DNA of 49,619 nt from positions 1 through 49,619 of the forward strand of contig JAGFCA010000041.1 of the NCBI GenBank assembly GCA_022394755.1, written 5' to 3'. The notes under the pieces were generated by a model. It saw only the letters and a list, made by a program, of their open reading frames with translations, was not told the DNA's origin and did not search any database. The number at the start of each line of letters is the position of its first letter. Positions within the stretch are counted from its first letter, which is position 1. Both the position numbers and the translations under genes were made by a program. This DNA is from Candidatus Poribacteria bacterium (GTDB lineage Bacteria > Poribacteria > WGA-4E > WGA-3G). Positions 35,060 through 44,435 of this stretch are shown here, piece after piece.

Positions 35060-35344
35060 TTAACTAATTGCATCAGCAGTTTCAGCGAATTTAAAGTCTA
35101 ATTCTGTAATTCCACCTGCATCATGTGTACTCATATCTATTGTAACTCTGTTGTATACATTAAACCACTCAGGGTGATGATTCATTGATTCAGCAACTAA
35201 TGCAAGTTGTGTCATAAACCCGAATGCAGAGATAAAATCCTTAAATTGGAATTCTTTATGCAGTTTTCCATCTTCTATAGACCATCCATTGAGGTCTTCT
35301 AATTTTTTCTGAATTTCAGCATCAGAGAGTTTCTTCCGTGACAT
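35060..35344 (-). CDS. phhB: Pterin-4a-carbinolamine dehydratase
   Basis: This 94-residue enzyme dehydrates 4a-hydroxytetrahydrobiopterin, recycling the cofactor of aromatic amino acid hydroxylases. The full motif set is present: [38 protein letters not shown] and [16 protein letters not shown]. The His pair in NHHPEW and the later THDAGG are catalytic in the family. No phenylalanine hydroxylase is adjacent. TAGGAG precedes the ATG by 7 nt. Confidence 0.95.
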   Translation of the reverse strand: MSRKKLSDAEIQKKLEDLNGWSIEDGKLHKEFQFKDFISAFGFMTQLALVAESMNHHPEWFNVYNRVTIDMSTHDAGGITELDFKFAETADAIS

Positions 35345-35465
35345 TGACGATCTCCTATTAAGTTGTAAAATTTAGTGGAATATGCAGTCATATTACGTTA
35401 AAATTGTATTAGAAAAAGTAGATAATATCAAGCAAAAACGATGATGAATTTGAAAGGAGAAATGG

Positions 35466-36692
35466 ATGGCTCTTGCAACAACATTATATTTTCCTGAGGT
35501 AGGTCCCCAATGGGAAGATTGGATACAGGTAATCAATGTCGGTAATGAACAGGGACGCGTTACTGGATTAGCGAGACACGCAGGAAATGGACAACCAACC
35601 TGGACAGAAGAAAAGGAATTAGGTCCCTTTGAATGCTGGACACCAAATGTAGAAGCAATTAAACAGAATTCTTCAATGCAGTTGACATCTGATCAACCGA
35701 TAGTTGCCGAAAGGCATATGCATAACAAGACAAATATCCTTGATTTTGTTGGGGCAGCATTCGAATATGAAACTGTTGGACAACGACTTTTCTTTCCAGA
35801 ATTAGTAGCAGGTGCATTAGATTGGTTCCGCTTTTTTAATGTTGGTGAAGCAGATGCATTCGTGAATATTATCATTAGGAATAGACAGGGTGATATAATT
35901 CACCAACAACATCGGCAAATAAAACCTTTCTGTTGTTGGGATGTTGCGGAAGGACAAATGGGGAATGTAACTGGAACAGTAGAAGTACAAAGTTCGCAAC
36001 CAATTGTGGGTGAACGACATCTACATTATCAAGGTGGTAAAACGTGTGTAGGACAATACGGACAAGTTATTTCTGATGCTCCAAAAACACTGTATTTTCC
36101 TGAAGTAGGTCCAGCTTGGCAGGATTGGTCAATAATTGTTAATGTAGGTAAAGAACGTGCAAGAGTAACATTGATTGCCCATGATGACGGAACGGGTGAT
36201 CCTGTAACAACCATGGAGCATGATTTAAATCCTTATGAATGTTGGACACCAAGAATGGATGATATCAAAGTTAAATCCTCCATTTTACTTAGATGTGATC
36301 AACCCATAGTCGCTGAACGACATATGCATAATGAAACTGCCGTAATTGACCTTCCTGGAGCATCAGTTGAAGGGGGACATGTTGGACTTAGATTATTTTT
36401 TCCTGAAGTAGCAAGTGGTGCCAGAGACTGGTTCCGATTTCTAAACGTTGGCGAGGCAGATGCTTTTGTAAATATCATTCTCCGTAACAAAAAAGGGCAA
36501 CATCAAAGAACTATACATCGCCAGATAAAGCCACGGTGTTGTGCTGATGTGGATGAAGCTGCAATGGGGAACATACGGGGTACGGTTGAGGCACAAAGTT
36601 CCCAACCGATTGTCGGTGAAAGACATTTACATTATCAATCTGGCCATAAAGGTTCTGTTGTTGGAGAATACGGTGTTGTAATTGGTGAATAA
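35466..36692 (+). CDS. Four-unit repeat protein with conserved ERHxH motifs (A-B-A-B)
   Basis: I do not recognise a named family for this 408-residue protein. It consists of four units of about 100 residues in A-B-A'-B' order; residues 1-203 and 205-408 are a tandem duplication. Each unit begins LYFPEVGP or LFFPE, has a W-x(3-4)-NVG strand, a Pro-x-Cys segment (FECW, CCWD, YECW, CCAD) and a closing SDQPIVAERHMH or SSQPIVGERHLH. The four ERHxH motifs and the Cys residues suggest a metal or redox site per unit, which is inference. There is no signal peptide. AAAGGAG precedes the start. The next gene begins 2 nt after its stop. Confidence 0.85.
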   Translation: MALATTLYFPEVGPQWEDWIQVINVGNEQGRVTGLARHAGNGQPTWTEEKELGPFECWTPNVEAIKQNSSMQLTSDQPIVAERHMHNKTNILDFVGAAFEYETVGQRLFFPELVAGALDWFRFFNVGEADAFVNIIIRNRQGDIIHQQHRQIKPFCCWDVAEGQMGNVTGTVEVQSSQPIVGERHLHYQGGKTCVGQYGQVISDAPKTLYFPEVGPAWQDWSIIVNVGKERARVTLIAHDDGTGDPVTTMEHDLNPYECWTPRMDDIKVKSSILLRCDQPIVAERHMHNETAVIDLPGASVEGGHVGLRLFFPEVASGARDWFRFLNVGEADAFVNIILRNKKGQHQRTIHRQIKPRCCADVDEAAMGNIRGTVEAQSSQPIVGERHLHYQSGHKGSVVGEYGVVIGE

Positions 36693-36694
36693 TT

Positions 36695-37246
36695 ATGGCA
36701 TGGATACGTACTGTAGACGAAGATGATGCAACTGGTATCGTAAAAGAAGAGTATGATGCTTCTATAAACCGTGTGGGTCGTCTATACAATATTGTAAAAT
36801 TATTTAGTATACGCCCAAAAAGCATGCAGGCATTTATTCAACTAAATAAGATTGCCATGTATGATGACTCATGTCAGTTAACTCAAACACAGCGTGAGAT
36901 GATTGCAACTGTTGTTTCTAAAGTCAATCAATGTCATTACTGAGTTGTAGTACACTCCGATGAGTTGCGTGAACAACTAACAGATAATAACCTTGTAGAT
37001 GAAATTCTTGCCGATTTTCAATCTGCAGAGATAGATGATACAACTAAAGCGATCCTGAAATTTGCTGTTAAGGTTACTGAAGCTGCATATTCCATTAGAC
37101 CGACAGATCTTAACGATTTACGGAATTTAGGTCTTACAGATGAAACATTGTTTGCTATCGTAGAAATAGTTGGATTTTTTAGCTATGTCAATCGAATGGC
37201 AGATGCATTTGGAGTGGAGTTGGACGACTTTTTAGATCAGGAGTAA
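36695..37246 (+). CDS. AhpD-like (CMD family) probable selenoprotein, in-frame TGA at codon 83
   Basis: The frame runs 183 residues if the TGA at 36941-36943 is read as selenocysteine. It matches the uncharacterised peroxidase-related branch of the AhpD/carboxymuconolactone decarboxylase family before the TGA (LTQTQREMIATVVSKVNQCHY) and after it (VVVHSDELREQL, ILKFAVKVTE, VEIVGFFSYVNRMADAFGVE). The spacing reproduces the AhpD proton relay: Glu68, Cys80, Sec83 and His87, against Glu118, Cys130, Cys133 and His137 of M. tuberculosis AhpD. A SECIS-like hairpin follows. The start is 2 nt after the repeat-protein stop, and an SDR follows 4 nt after the end. The alternative is a nonsense mutation; selAB/selC are not in this window. 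Confidence 0.75.
36941..36983 (+). promoter_or_regulatory. Candidate bacterial SECIS element after in-frame TGA
   Basis: Starting at the TGA, the mRNA can form a hairpin with stem AGTTG (36963-36967) pairing with CAACT (36974-36978) and loop CGTGAA. The loop carries G at position 2 and starts 24 nt after the TGA. Bacterial SECIS elements place a short stem with a G in the first two loop bases about 16-37 nt after the UGA. A few extra pairs below (GTT 36944-36946 with AAC 36979-36981) would need a large bulge. The stem is short, so support is moderate. Confidence 0.5.
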
Positions 37247-37250
37247 TAGT

Positions 37251-37997
37251 ATGGATCTAAGTAATAAAATTGCGATTGTAACAGGTGCTGGACAGGGTAT
37301 TGGAGAGGCTATTGCGTTAAGACTTGCTCGTGCAGGTGCAAATATAGTTATATTTGATGTGAATTTATCTGCAGCTAAAAGTGTTACTGATGAAATAAGC
37401 CAACTCGGCAGGAAAGTTCTTCCAATTGAAACTGATGTGTCCCAAGCAACAGATGTTTCTAATGCTGTTGAGAAAGTACTTAATGAATTTGGGCGAGTAG
37501 ATATTCTTGTAAATAATGCTGGTATTGCTGGCAGAACACTACCACTGACAGATCTTGATGAATCTGACTGGAATCAAGTAATTGGTGTCAACCTAACTGG
37601 TGTTTTCCATTGTTGTAAAGCTGTTATAGATCCGATGATAGCACAAGATTATGGTAGGATTGTGAATATTGCATCGATTGCAGGTAAGGAAGGGAATCCG
37701 ACACTGATTCCTTATTCCGTTTCTAAGGCGGGTGTAATCTGCTTAACAAAAGCATTAGCAAAAGAGGTAACAGATTACAATATCCGTGTGAATGCGGTAT
37801 CTCCAGCGGTCATAGGTACACCGATTTTGGATGGTATGGCACAGTCAACAATTGATTATATGGTTAGTAAGATACCTTTAGGTCGTGTTGGAAAACCTGA
37901 GGAGGTTGCAGCAGTAGTAAATTTCTTAGCATCTGATGAGGCGAGTTTTGTAACAGGACAGTGTTATGATGTAAGTGGAGGTCGTGCAACCTATTGA
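37251..37997 (+). CDS. SDR family oxidoreductase (FabG-like)
   Basis: This 248-residue classical short-chain dehydrogenase has the cofactor motif TGAGQGIG (11-18), NNAG (88-91) and catalytic Ser142, Tyr155 and Lys159 (YSVSKAG). The C-terminal SFVTGQCYDVSGGRATY is typical. An Asp at 37 after the second strand (VIFDVN) suggests NAD preference. It lies 4 nt behind the AhpD-like gene and is the third gene of the operon. Its substrate is unknown. The linkage to a redox protein suggests a quinone, aldehyde or sugar substrate rather than fatty acid synthesis, which is inference. Confidence 0.92.
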   Translation: MDLSNKIAIVTGAGQGIGEAIALRLARAGANIVIFDVNLSAAKSVTDEISQLGRKVLPIETDVSQATDVSNAVEKVLNEFGRVDILVNNAGIAGRTLPLTDLDESDWNQVIGVNLTGVFHCCKAVIDPMIAQDYGRIVNIASIAGKEGNPTLIPYSVSKAGVICLTKALAKEVTDYNIRVNAVSPAVIGTPILDGMAQSTIDYMVSKIPLGRVGKPEEVAAVVNFLASDEASFVTGQCYDVSGGRATY

Positions 37998-38054
37998 TGG
38001 TTTTCTAAAGTTAAGATCAATACGATGGAATGATTCCTAACTCATTTGATCCAA

Positions 38055-39449
38055 TTACTCTGCTATACAATACAGATATTGACTTCCACGTAAATACAAT
38101 TCTGATCCTACAATAACAGGTGATGCATTAAAGCTATCATCAAGAGTATTTGTAGCTAATTTTTCAAAAGTTGTTCCTTGTTTTATTACAGCAACATTCC
38201 CATTTCGACTGGCAACATAGAAACGATCTTCTGATCCTACCATTGATGAATAAACATTGGAAATCCCTTGAATACGCACTGGACCGTATATTACCTTACC
38301 GCTTTGTCTATCTAATGCGGTTAGTATATTATCGTTCCTTTTCAGGAAATAGATAATGTCATTACTTATAAGTGGTGATGGTACATACGGTGTATCATAA
38401 TCATATTGCCATTTAACAGCTTCCGTTCCAGTTATATCTCCCTCTGCCAAATCGAGATTAATTGACTGAAATGAACTACCACCATGTCCACTTACAACAT
38501 AGATATGTCCATCCATATATATTGGAGATGGTATAACATTTCGTGTCAATCCACCACATTCCCATACCAACTCTCCATTACTAAGATTGTAACTTCGAGT
38601 ACGATTAGAAGCAGGGACAATCACTTGATTAATACCATTATAATCCACAACAATTGGTGATGTCCAAGTCGTTGGTTCATCTCTATCTTCTTTCCAGATC
38701 TCATCACCTGTACGTTTATCTAATGCTGTAATAAATGATTGACCTTCATGATCTTGAAGGATAACAATGGTATTCCCATGAATAATAGGACAACTGCCTT
38801 CCCCAAATGCATTCCGTTTCCTCATTATTCCAATGTCTTTTTCCCATATTAAATTACCCTTCATATCCAAGCAGTATAGACCACGAGAACCAAAATATGC
38901 AAAAATATGTTCACCATCTGTGATAGGTGAATTTGAAGCGAAACTTCCATCACTATGAATTCCTTCATGAGGCGTAGTTTCTCGTAATGTCTTTTGCCAA
39001 ATTTCACTACCATCACTTCGATTGAGTGCGATTAAGACATACTTTAATTTCTGTAATACTCTATTTCTATTCCCTCTGCGTCCCCGTCTTCTACCTGAAC
39101 GTGATTCTTCTAATTGATTTTCTTCATCTGGTTTATCTGTATTTTCTATCTCACTTTTTACGGCAGTTTGGATGAAGATTTTATCTTTCCATATAATGGG
39201 TGTTGCATGTCCCATTCCTGGAATGGTAACTTTCCAACGTATATTTTCGGATTCACTCCAAGTGATAGGGGGATTTGCATTTACTGCTGTTCCATTTGTA
39301 TTTGGTCCACGCCAGTGATGCCAGTTTTGCTCAAAATTATTAGAATCCACATCCGAGTTAGAATGATTTTCTGCTACAACATTTGATGTGAATATGGTGA
39401 AAATAACTAAGAAACTGAGAAATAGTAGGTTTGTGAGGAAAATTTTCAT
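38055..39449 (-). CDS. Secreted PQQ-type beta-propeller protein
   Basis: This 464-residue protein has an N-terminal signal peptide (MKIFLTNLLFLSFLVIFTIF) and then repeated propeller blades (WHHWRGPNTNG, GSEIWQKTLRE, GDEIWKEDRDEPTTWTSP, GELVWECGG). These match the outer-membrane/periplasmic PQQ-like Trp-docking repeat family. An Arg/Gly-rich loop (RSGRRRGRRGNRNR) lies near residue 105. No dehydrogenase metal site is evident, so catalysis is doubtful. AGGAAG upstream of the ATG at 39449 favours this start over an earlier one at 39536. It is paralogous to the gene at 39598, presumably by tandem duplication. Confidence 0.9.
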   Translation of the reverse strand: MKIFLTNLLFLSFLVIFTIFTSNVVAENHSNSDVDSNNFEQNWHHWRGPNTNGTAVNANPPITWSESENIRWKVTIPGMGHATPIIWKDKIFIQTAVKSEIENTDKPDEENQLEESRSGRRRGRRGNRNRVLQKLKYVLIALNRSDGSEIWQKTLRETTPHEGIHSDGSFASNSPITDGEHIFAYFGSRGLYCLDMKGNLIWEKDIGIMRKRNAFGEGSCPIIHGNTIVILQDHEGQSFITALDKRTGDEIWKEDRDEPTTWTSPIVVDYNGINQVIVPASNRTRSYNLSNGELVWECGGLTRNVIPSPIYMDGHIYVVSGHGGSSFQSINLDLAEGDITGTEAVKWQYDYDTPYVPSPLISNDIIYFLKRNDNILTALDRQSGKVIYGPVRIQGISNVYSSMVGSEDRFYVASRNGNVAVIKQGTTFEKLATNTLDDSFNASPVIVGSELYLRGSQYLYCIAE

Positions 39450-39597
39450 AGATTGCTTCCTAAATATATATGAGTACCGTTTGTTACAAAACGATAATTC
39501 ATTAATTGAATTATATCTACATGTTATCAAACTCACGTAATATATAAGATGATCTCTTAAATATATTAAACGATTGTAGGAATTAGTACATCAACCA

Positions 39598-40995
39598 TTA
39601 TTCTGTGATGCAATACAAATTTTTAGATCCACGAAGATATATTTCTGAACCAACAATTGCTGGTGAAGCATTGAAACTATCTCCTAATTGATTCTCTGCA
39701 ATTATTTCAAACTCAGGTCCGTGTTTTACAACTACTACATTACCATCTCTACTTGCAATATATACATTGTCATTTGCAGCTACAATTGAGGAATAAACCA
39801 TTTGTATATTCGGTAATCTCATGGGTCCATAATGGACTGAACCAGTATTTTTATCAATAGCAGTTAAGACTCCGTTATTATTACTAAGAAAATATATTAC
39901 ATCACCATGCAATAACGGGGAAGGAACATAAGGTGTGTCTTCATGGTATTCCCATGCAATTGCTTCCTCTGAATCAGATATATCTCCTTTTGCATGTGCC
40001 AGATTTATTGCTTGTAAAGATGCACCACGGAATCCACTGATAAGATATACAAATCCATTATCAGCAACAGGTGTGGGTACAACGTTACGTGTCATCCCAC
40101 CACATTCCCAAATTACATCACCGTTTTCAATATCATACGCACGTGATCTATTGGTAGCAGCGACAATTACTTGGGGTTTTCCATCTACTTCAACTATTAT
40201 AGGAGTGGTCCAAGTAGTGCGTTCATCTCTGTCGATTTTCCATTTTTCATCCCCTGTTTTCTTATCCAGAGCAGTAATGAAAGATTGACCTTCATGATCT
40301 TGTAGTATCACAATTGTATTTCCGTGGATTATTGGACAACTCCCCTCTCCAAAGGTCCCACTCTTACGCATCAGTCCAATATCCTTCTCCCAAATTAGAT
40401 CACCATCCATAGTTAAACAATAAAGACCCCGTGAACCGAAATAAGCGAAAATATGTTCTCCGTCAGTAATTGGAGAATTGGAAGCAAAACTTGCAGTATT
40501 GTGCATACCCTCATGTGGAGCAATCTCACGAAGTGTTTTTTGCCATATAATATCTCCATTGCTTCTATTATAGGCAATCAGATCAAATTTGTAATTCGGT
40601 TGTGGTGTATTTTCCCTTCTCCCACGCCGTCTTCCACGTCGAGATTCCTCTGGTGGATTCTCAACTTCTTCACTTTCTTGTTGTGGTGTTTCTGGCATCT
40701 CACCTTGAATCGCTGTTTGAATATAAATTCTATCTTCCCAAATGATAGGTGTAGCATGTCCCATACCTGGTATAGGAACTTTCCATTTTATATTTTTTTC
40801 ACTCCAATTAGTTGGAGGATTGGCATCAACCGCAACACCCGTAGCAAATGGTCCACGCCATTGAGGCCAATATTGTTTAAGATTAACATCTTCTGTTGTT
40901 ACTGCACCGTGATGATCTGCATTTATAGTTAGAGTGATTATACATAAGATCACTGATATACAGATACAAAGTGAACGCATTCCAATTGTTTTCAT
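39598..40995 (-). CDS. Secreted PQQ-type beta-propeller protein, paralogue
   Basis: This 465-residue protein has a signal peptide (MRSLCICISVILCIITLTINA) and the same propeller pattern as its downstream neighbour at 38055: YWPQWRGPFATG, GMGHATPIIWEDRIYIQT, FASNSPITDGEHIFAYFG and GEGSCPIIHGNTIVILQDH. The two are clearly similar over their whole length, including the Arg-rich loop (RRGRRRGRREN). The pair are separated by 148 nt and may be co-transcribed. The propeller proteins recall those in planctomycete and Poribacteria genomes, where function is unknown. Confidence 0.9.
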   Translation of the reverse strand: MKTIGMRSLCICISVILCIITLTINADHHGAVTTEDVNLKQYWPQWRGPFATGVAVDANPPTNWSEKNIKWKVPIPGMGHATPIIWEDRIYIQTAIQGEMPETPQQESEEVENPPEESRRGRRRGRRENTPQPNYKFDLIAYNRSNGDIIWQKTLREIAPHEGMHNTASFASNSPITDGEHIFAYFGSRGLYCLTMDGDLIWEKDIGLMRKSGTFGEGSCPIIHGNTIVILQDHEGQSFITALDKKTGDEKWKIDRDERTTWTTPIIVEVDGKPQVIVAATNRSRAYDIENGDVIWECGGMTRNVVPTPVADNGFVYLISGFRGASLQAINLAHAKGDISDSEEAIAWEYHEDTPYVPSPLLHGDVIYFLSNNNGVLTAIDKNTGSVHYGPMRLPNIQMVYSSIVAANDNVYIASRDGNVVVVKHGPEFEIIAENQLGDSFNASPAIVGSEIYLRGSKNLYCITE

Positions 40996-41359
40996 TATTT
41001 AAAAAACCTCTCTTTTCTGAGTAAGACCCTTTCTATTCTTCATATCTCTGTAGATAGATTCTTCTATTACAATAAAAAAGAAATTCTCCGTGCTTATAAA
41101 TTCTTTATGATTAAAATCTACATTGATCTGAAATTTAAATTACAGATAAACAATCAATAGTTTAGACAGTTTTAAGCAATACACATTTCGCCCCACTGGG
41201 ACTTTCCTTAGGATCATCTGAAACTATTTTCTCAAAGTAGGATTGGTGTGAGAAATGTGTTGAAAAAACCAGAAACACTTTGAATATTAATGGAACCCTC
41301 TCATAATTGTCCAAACTATAGTAAACTAAGAATTTATCATATAATATATTACACTTTAA
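40996..41359. other. Intergenic region with inverted ACACATTTC repeat
   Basis: No gene is seen. ACACATTTCGCCCC at 41181-41194 is repeated at 3693-3706. Its complement AGAAATGTGT lies at 41251-41260, giving an imperfect inverted repeat of about 80 nt. The region follows the M16C peptidase gene and precedes the propeller gene, so it may hold a terminator and a promoter. No sharp motif could be fixed. Confidence 0.4.
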
Positions 41360-44300
41360 TTACTGATTTAAGATGTCTTCTATAATTAGCGGTTGATCTA
41401 ATTCTTGGTTTGCTGCCTCCAGTTTTTCTCGACTTGAAACAACACAGACCGAAGCATTATCCTGATTTTCTTCAAATACTTCAAGCAATGCACGTTTGAC
41501 TTCGGATGGTGTGGCACTCAACAGTTGATTATAACGTGTTTCACGCATTTCATGTGTTTGTCCTGTAAGGTGTTGACTTAAAACATCACTTGCAGCCTGA
41601 CTTGGACGTAATGGTTTTTCAGCGTCTTTTGCAGTTGCAATGATGGCACGGTCAATATCTATCTGTGACCATTCAACCTGTTTTATATAATCAATAGTCT
41701 GTTCAAACACATTAATTGTACGCGCAACATGCGGATCTCTAAACGAGGATTGATACAATGCTCCATCTAATGGACTATAAGTTAACCTGGCACCATAAGC
41801 ATTACCTTTGAATCTGATTTCACTCAATATATAATCAAGTCTAATTAGATGGGTTCCAATAGTCAATAAAGTTGAATCTGGATGTGAATAATGGGGTGCA
41901 GGGATCACATGAGCACAATGTGCAATTTGAATTGGTCCTGCTAAACCTTCCCTTGGTGGTGTATCAAACCTTTCATAGGAAATTGGTTTATCAATAATAT
42001 CCTCATCATTCATAGATTCAAGCCACCCATTTATTTTCTTAGTTGTTTTTTCATAACTTAAATCTGAACCCGTAAAACTAACGGTAACTCGATTTCTGTT
42101 GAGTATGAAATCGCGTATCTCTTCTATGTGACCCATTAGGTCTGAATTTTGTTCATCAAAACTACTTAGTAATGTTTCGCTACTACGAAGTTGAGGGAGT
42201 CCGTAAACTAATTCAGACAAGTAGCCTTGAGAGGATAAACCTCGTGTGGCATGGTGAATTGCAGTGCTTGATCCATCTTGAACCATATCAGTACGGTATT
42301 CCGCGACTGCCTGTAACAACACATCCTGTAGACGTTCTTTATCTCTTGGATTAACGGAAAAGATTACATCATGAAGTACATCAAGTGCTTCATCAATTTT
42401 TACATCAAGTGCTTTAAGACTAAAACGTAAATTGAGGAGTGATCTGCTGGAATCAACAGTATGTGTACTGAATCCTGCACCACACCCAATTCCGCCAGTC
42501 ACAGCAGATTTCCGTCTTGCTAATTGTTCATAGTTCATATCCCCAGCGCCTAACTTTCCAGTGGCATCGGTGTAACGGGGTAAATAAGTCCACAGATGTT
42601 CAGGAAGTCCATGTAAGTCAAAGTTGAGTATGAGATAGTTTACACCATTTGCAAAAACATCACTTCGAAGGATCTTACAGCCTGCAACTTCATCTACGAC
42701 TTTTGGTATATGCTTCGGCTTCTCAGGAAGATCACTCACTTGGAGTTGTGGTAATTTTGCTAATGCTTCTGGAGGGTTAGGTTGTCCATTCATTCGATCC
42801 AGTTCAGCGGCATCAGCAGCAATCTTCATGACTTGCTCATCTGATAGTTGACTACGAATCTCTTTTGTACGTTCTTCCAATTCCGCATCTTTTTTAGCTT
42901 GCATATTCTGATCAGGGGACAATACACTTGTCAATCTATGTGGATTCTCAACAAGTCTTTCCTGAATCATTTCATTGAAGAGATTTGGATTTTTCTCCCA
43001 ACGTTCTCGGATGGTTGCAAGACTTTCACCCATCTTTAAATAGGTATCGGTATCATTCTCATAAATCCATGCTTCAATAACACGGAAGAGAATCCGCAAT
43101 GGGAACATCGGGGATACTTCTTGGTAGTGGTATGTCGATTGTTGAAATGCTGCTTCAACAAGAGAACTATCTATTACATTCTCAGCAAGATCAGATAAGG
43201 TTTCAATTACTAAATTTGTAAATGCATCAACTCTATCTGCTTCACTACCTTTAAGACCCGCATAGAAAGTACTGTTAGGTCCAATAGAACTTGCCCCAGA
43301 GAAAATAAGATCTGCCCCTAATTTTGAATCAATAATTGCTTTCTTCAGAGGAGCTGCTTCATTACCAAGTAGTATTAGACTTAGAATATGACACATTGCT
43401 ACATCTTCTGGATCTGTTGCATCTCCAACAAGCCAACTTAACAATAGATAAGTCTTTTCATTTAGAGTCTCATCAGGTGCAACTGGATAGGTATCAGAAG
43501 TAATCTGAGGAGAATCCCATCTCGGTTGATGTGTCACTTCAGGATTGAGAGGTTTGAGTGAAACAATAGACTCATCTCTTGGTATATTCTCAAGTTTATC
43601 TGAAAGAAAACCTAAATAATCCTTTGTATGGATATCCCCATATAGGAAGAAAAAGCTGTTACTGGGATGGTAATAAGTCTGGTGAAAACTTTTTAGTTGT
43701 TCATAGGTTAAATCAGGAATTGCATCTGGATCACCACCAGATTCCTTGGCATATAAGGTATCTGGTAAGAGACGATTAGACATAGAACGATATAACTTGG
43801 ATTCGGGATCAGAGAATGCACCCTTCATCTCATTATAGACAATACCTGTTATCTTTATATCGCCAGTCGGATCTTCAGGATCAACAGGTGCAAGGTGGTG
43901 TCCTTCTCTCTTGAAAGTTTCTTCAGTCAGAAGAGGATGAAAAACAGCATCAAAATAGACTTCCGCCAAATTGAAAAGATCTTTCTTTACATTACTTGCA
44001 ACAGGGTAGTAGGTATGATCGGAAGCCGTCATAGCATTAATGAAGGTTGCCATACTCATTTTAATCATTTCAAAGAATGGCTCTTTGACAGGAAATTTTT
44101 GTGAACCTGCTAATACTGCATGTTCTAAAATATGAGGAACCCCTGTATCATCTGTTGGGGGAGTAGGAAAATTAATTGAAAAAAGGTTTTCAGTATCGTT
44201 TGTATATAAATGTAACAAACGCGCACCACTATATTCATGGAATAATTCAATGGTTACTGCTCTTAATTCATCTATTGGTGTAATCGCCTTTACAGTAAAT

Positions 44301-44380
44301 CCATTGATGTTCTGTCCAGCTTCTATGTCTATAGGCGGGTGTTGTACCCCGCCATTCCCATTTGAAAGTTTCGTTTCCAT
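41360..44380 (-). CDS. M16C metallopeptidase, presequence protease (PreP/Cym1)-like
   Basis: This 1006-residue member of the M16C family has the inverted zinc site HILEH (83-87) and the downstream Glu184 in YNEMKG as third ligand. Residues 1-500 and 510-1006 form the two clamshell halves; the central linker (FEKNPNLFNEMIQERL, LSPDQNMQAKKDAELEERT) is the peptidase M16C-associated domain. GNAYGARL and SFRDPHV near residue 880 keep the Arg residues expected of the second half. It digests short peptides, probably in the cytoplasm or periplasm, since no signal is visible. GGAG precedes the ATG by 7 nt. It is a tandem paralogue of the gene at 44436. Confidence 0.95.
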   Translation of the reverse strand: METKLSNGNGGVQHPPIDIEAGQNINGFTVKAITPIDELRAVTIELFHEYSGARLLHLYTNDTENLFSINFPTPPTDDTGVPHILEHAVLAGSQKFPVKEPFFEMIKMSMATFINAMTASDHTYYPVASNVKKDLFNLAEVYFDAVFHPLLTEETFKREGHHLAPVDPEDPTGDIKITGIVYNEMKGAFSDPESKLYRSMSNRLLPDTLYAKESGGDPDAIPDLTYEQLKSFHQTYYHPSNSFFFLYGDIHTKDYLGFLSDKLENIPRDESIVSLKPLNPEVTHQPRWDSPQITSDTYPVAPDETLNEKTYLLLSWLVGDATDPEDVAMCHILSLILLGNEAAPLKKAIIDSKLGADLIFSGASSIGPNSTFYAGLKGSEADRVDAFTNLVIETLSDLAENVIDSSLVEAAFQQSTYHYQEVSPMFPLRILFRVIEAWIYENDTDTYLKMGESLATIRERWEKNPNLFNEMIQERLVENPHRLTSVLSPDQNMQAKKDAELEERTKEIRSQLSDEQVMKIAADAAELDRMNGQPNPPEALAKLPQLQVSDLPEKPKHIPKVVDEVAGCKILRSDVFANGVNYLILNFDLHGLPEHLWTYLPRYTDATGKLGAGDMNYEQLARRKSAVTGGIGCGAGFSTHTVDSSRSLLNLRFSLKALDVKIDEALDVLHDVIFSVNPRDKERLQDVLLQAVAEYRTDMVQDGSSTAIHHATRGLSSQGYLSELVYGLPQLRSSETLLSSFDEQNSDLMGHIEEIRDFILNRNRVTVSFTGSDLSYEKTTKKINGWLESMNDEDIIDKPISYERFDTPPREGLAGPIQIAHCAHVIPAPHYSHPDSTLLTIGTHLIRLDYILSEIRFKGNAYGARLTYSPLDGALYQSSFRDPHVARTINVFEQTIDYIKQVEWSQIDIDRAIIATAKDAEKPLRPSQAASDVLSQHLTGQTHEMRETRYNQLLSATPSEVKRALLEVFEENQDNASVCVVSSREKLEAANQELDQPLIIEDILNQ

Positions 44381-44435
44381 TATTGTCTCCAGTATTTCAA
44401 CTATGTGATTTATAATAAGTTTTGAATCAATCTCT

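Noticed and set aside
36965..37246. Separate short ORF starting at TTG, as gene callers would split the AhpD-like gene
   Set aside because: It is in the same frame as 36695-36943, and the family signature spans the TGA, so it is one gene.
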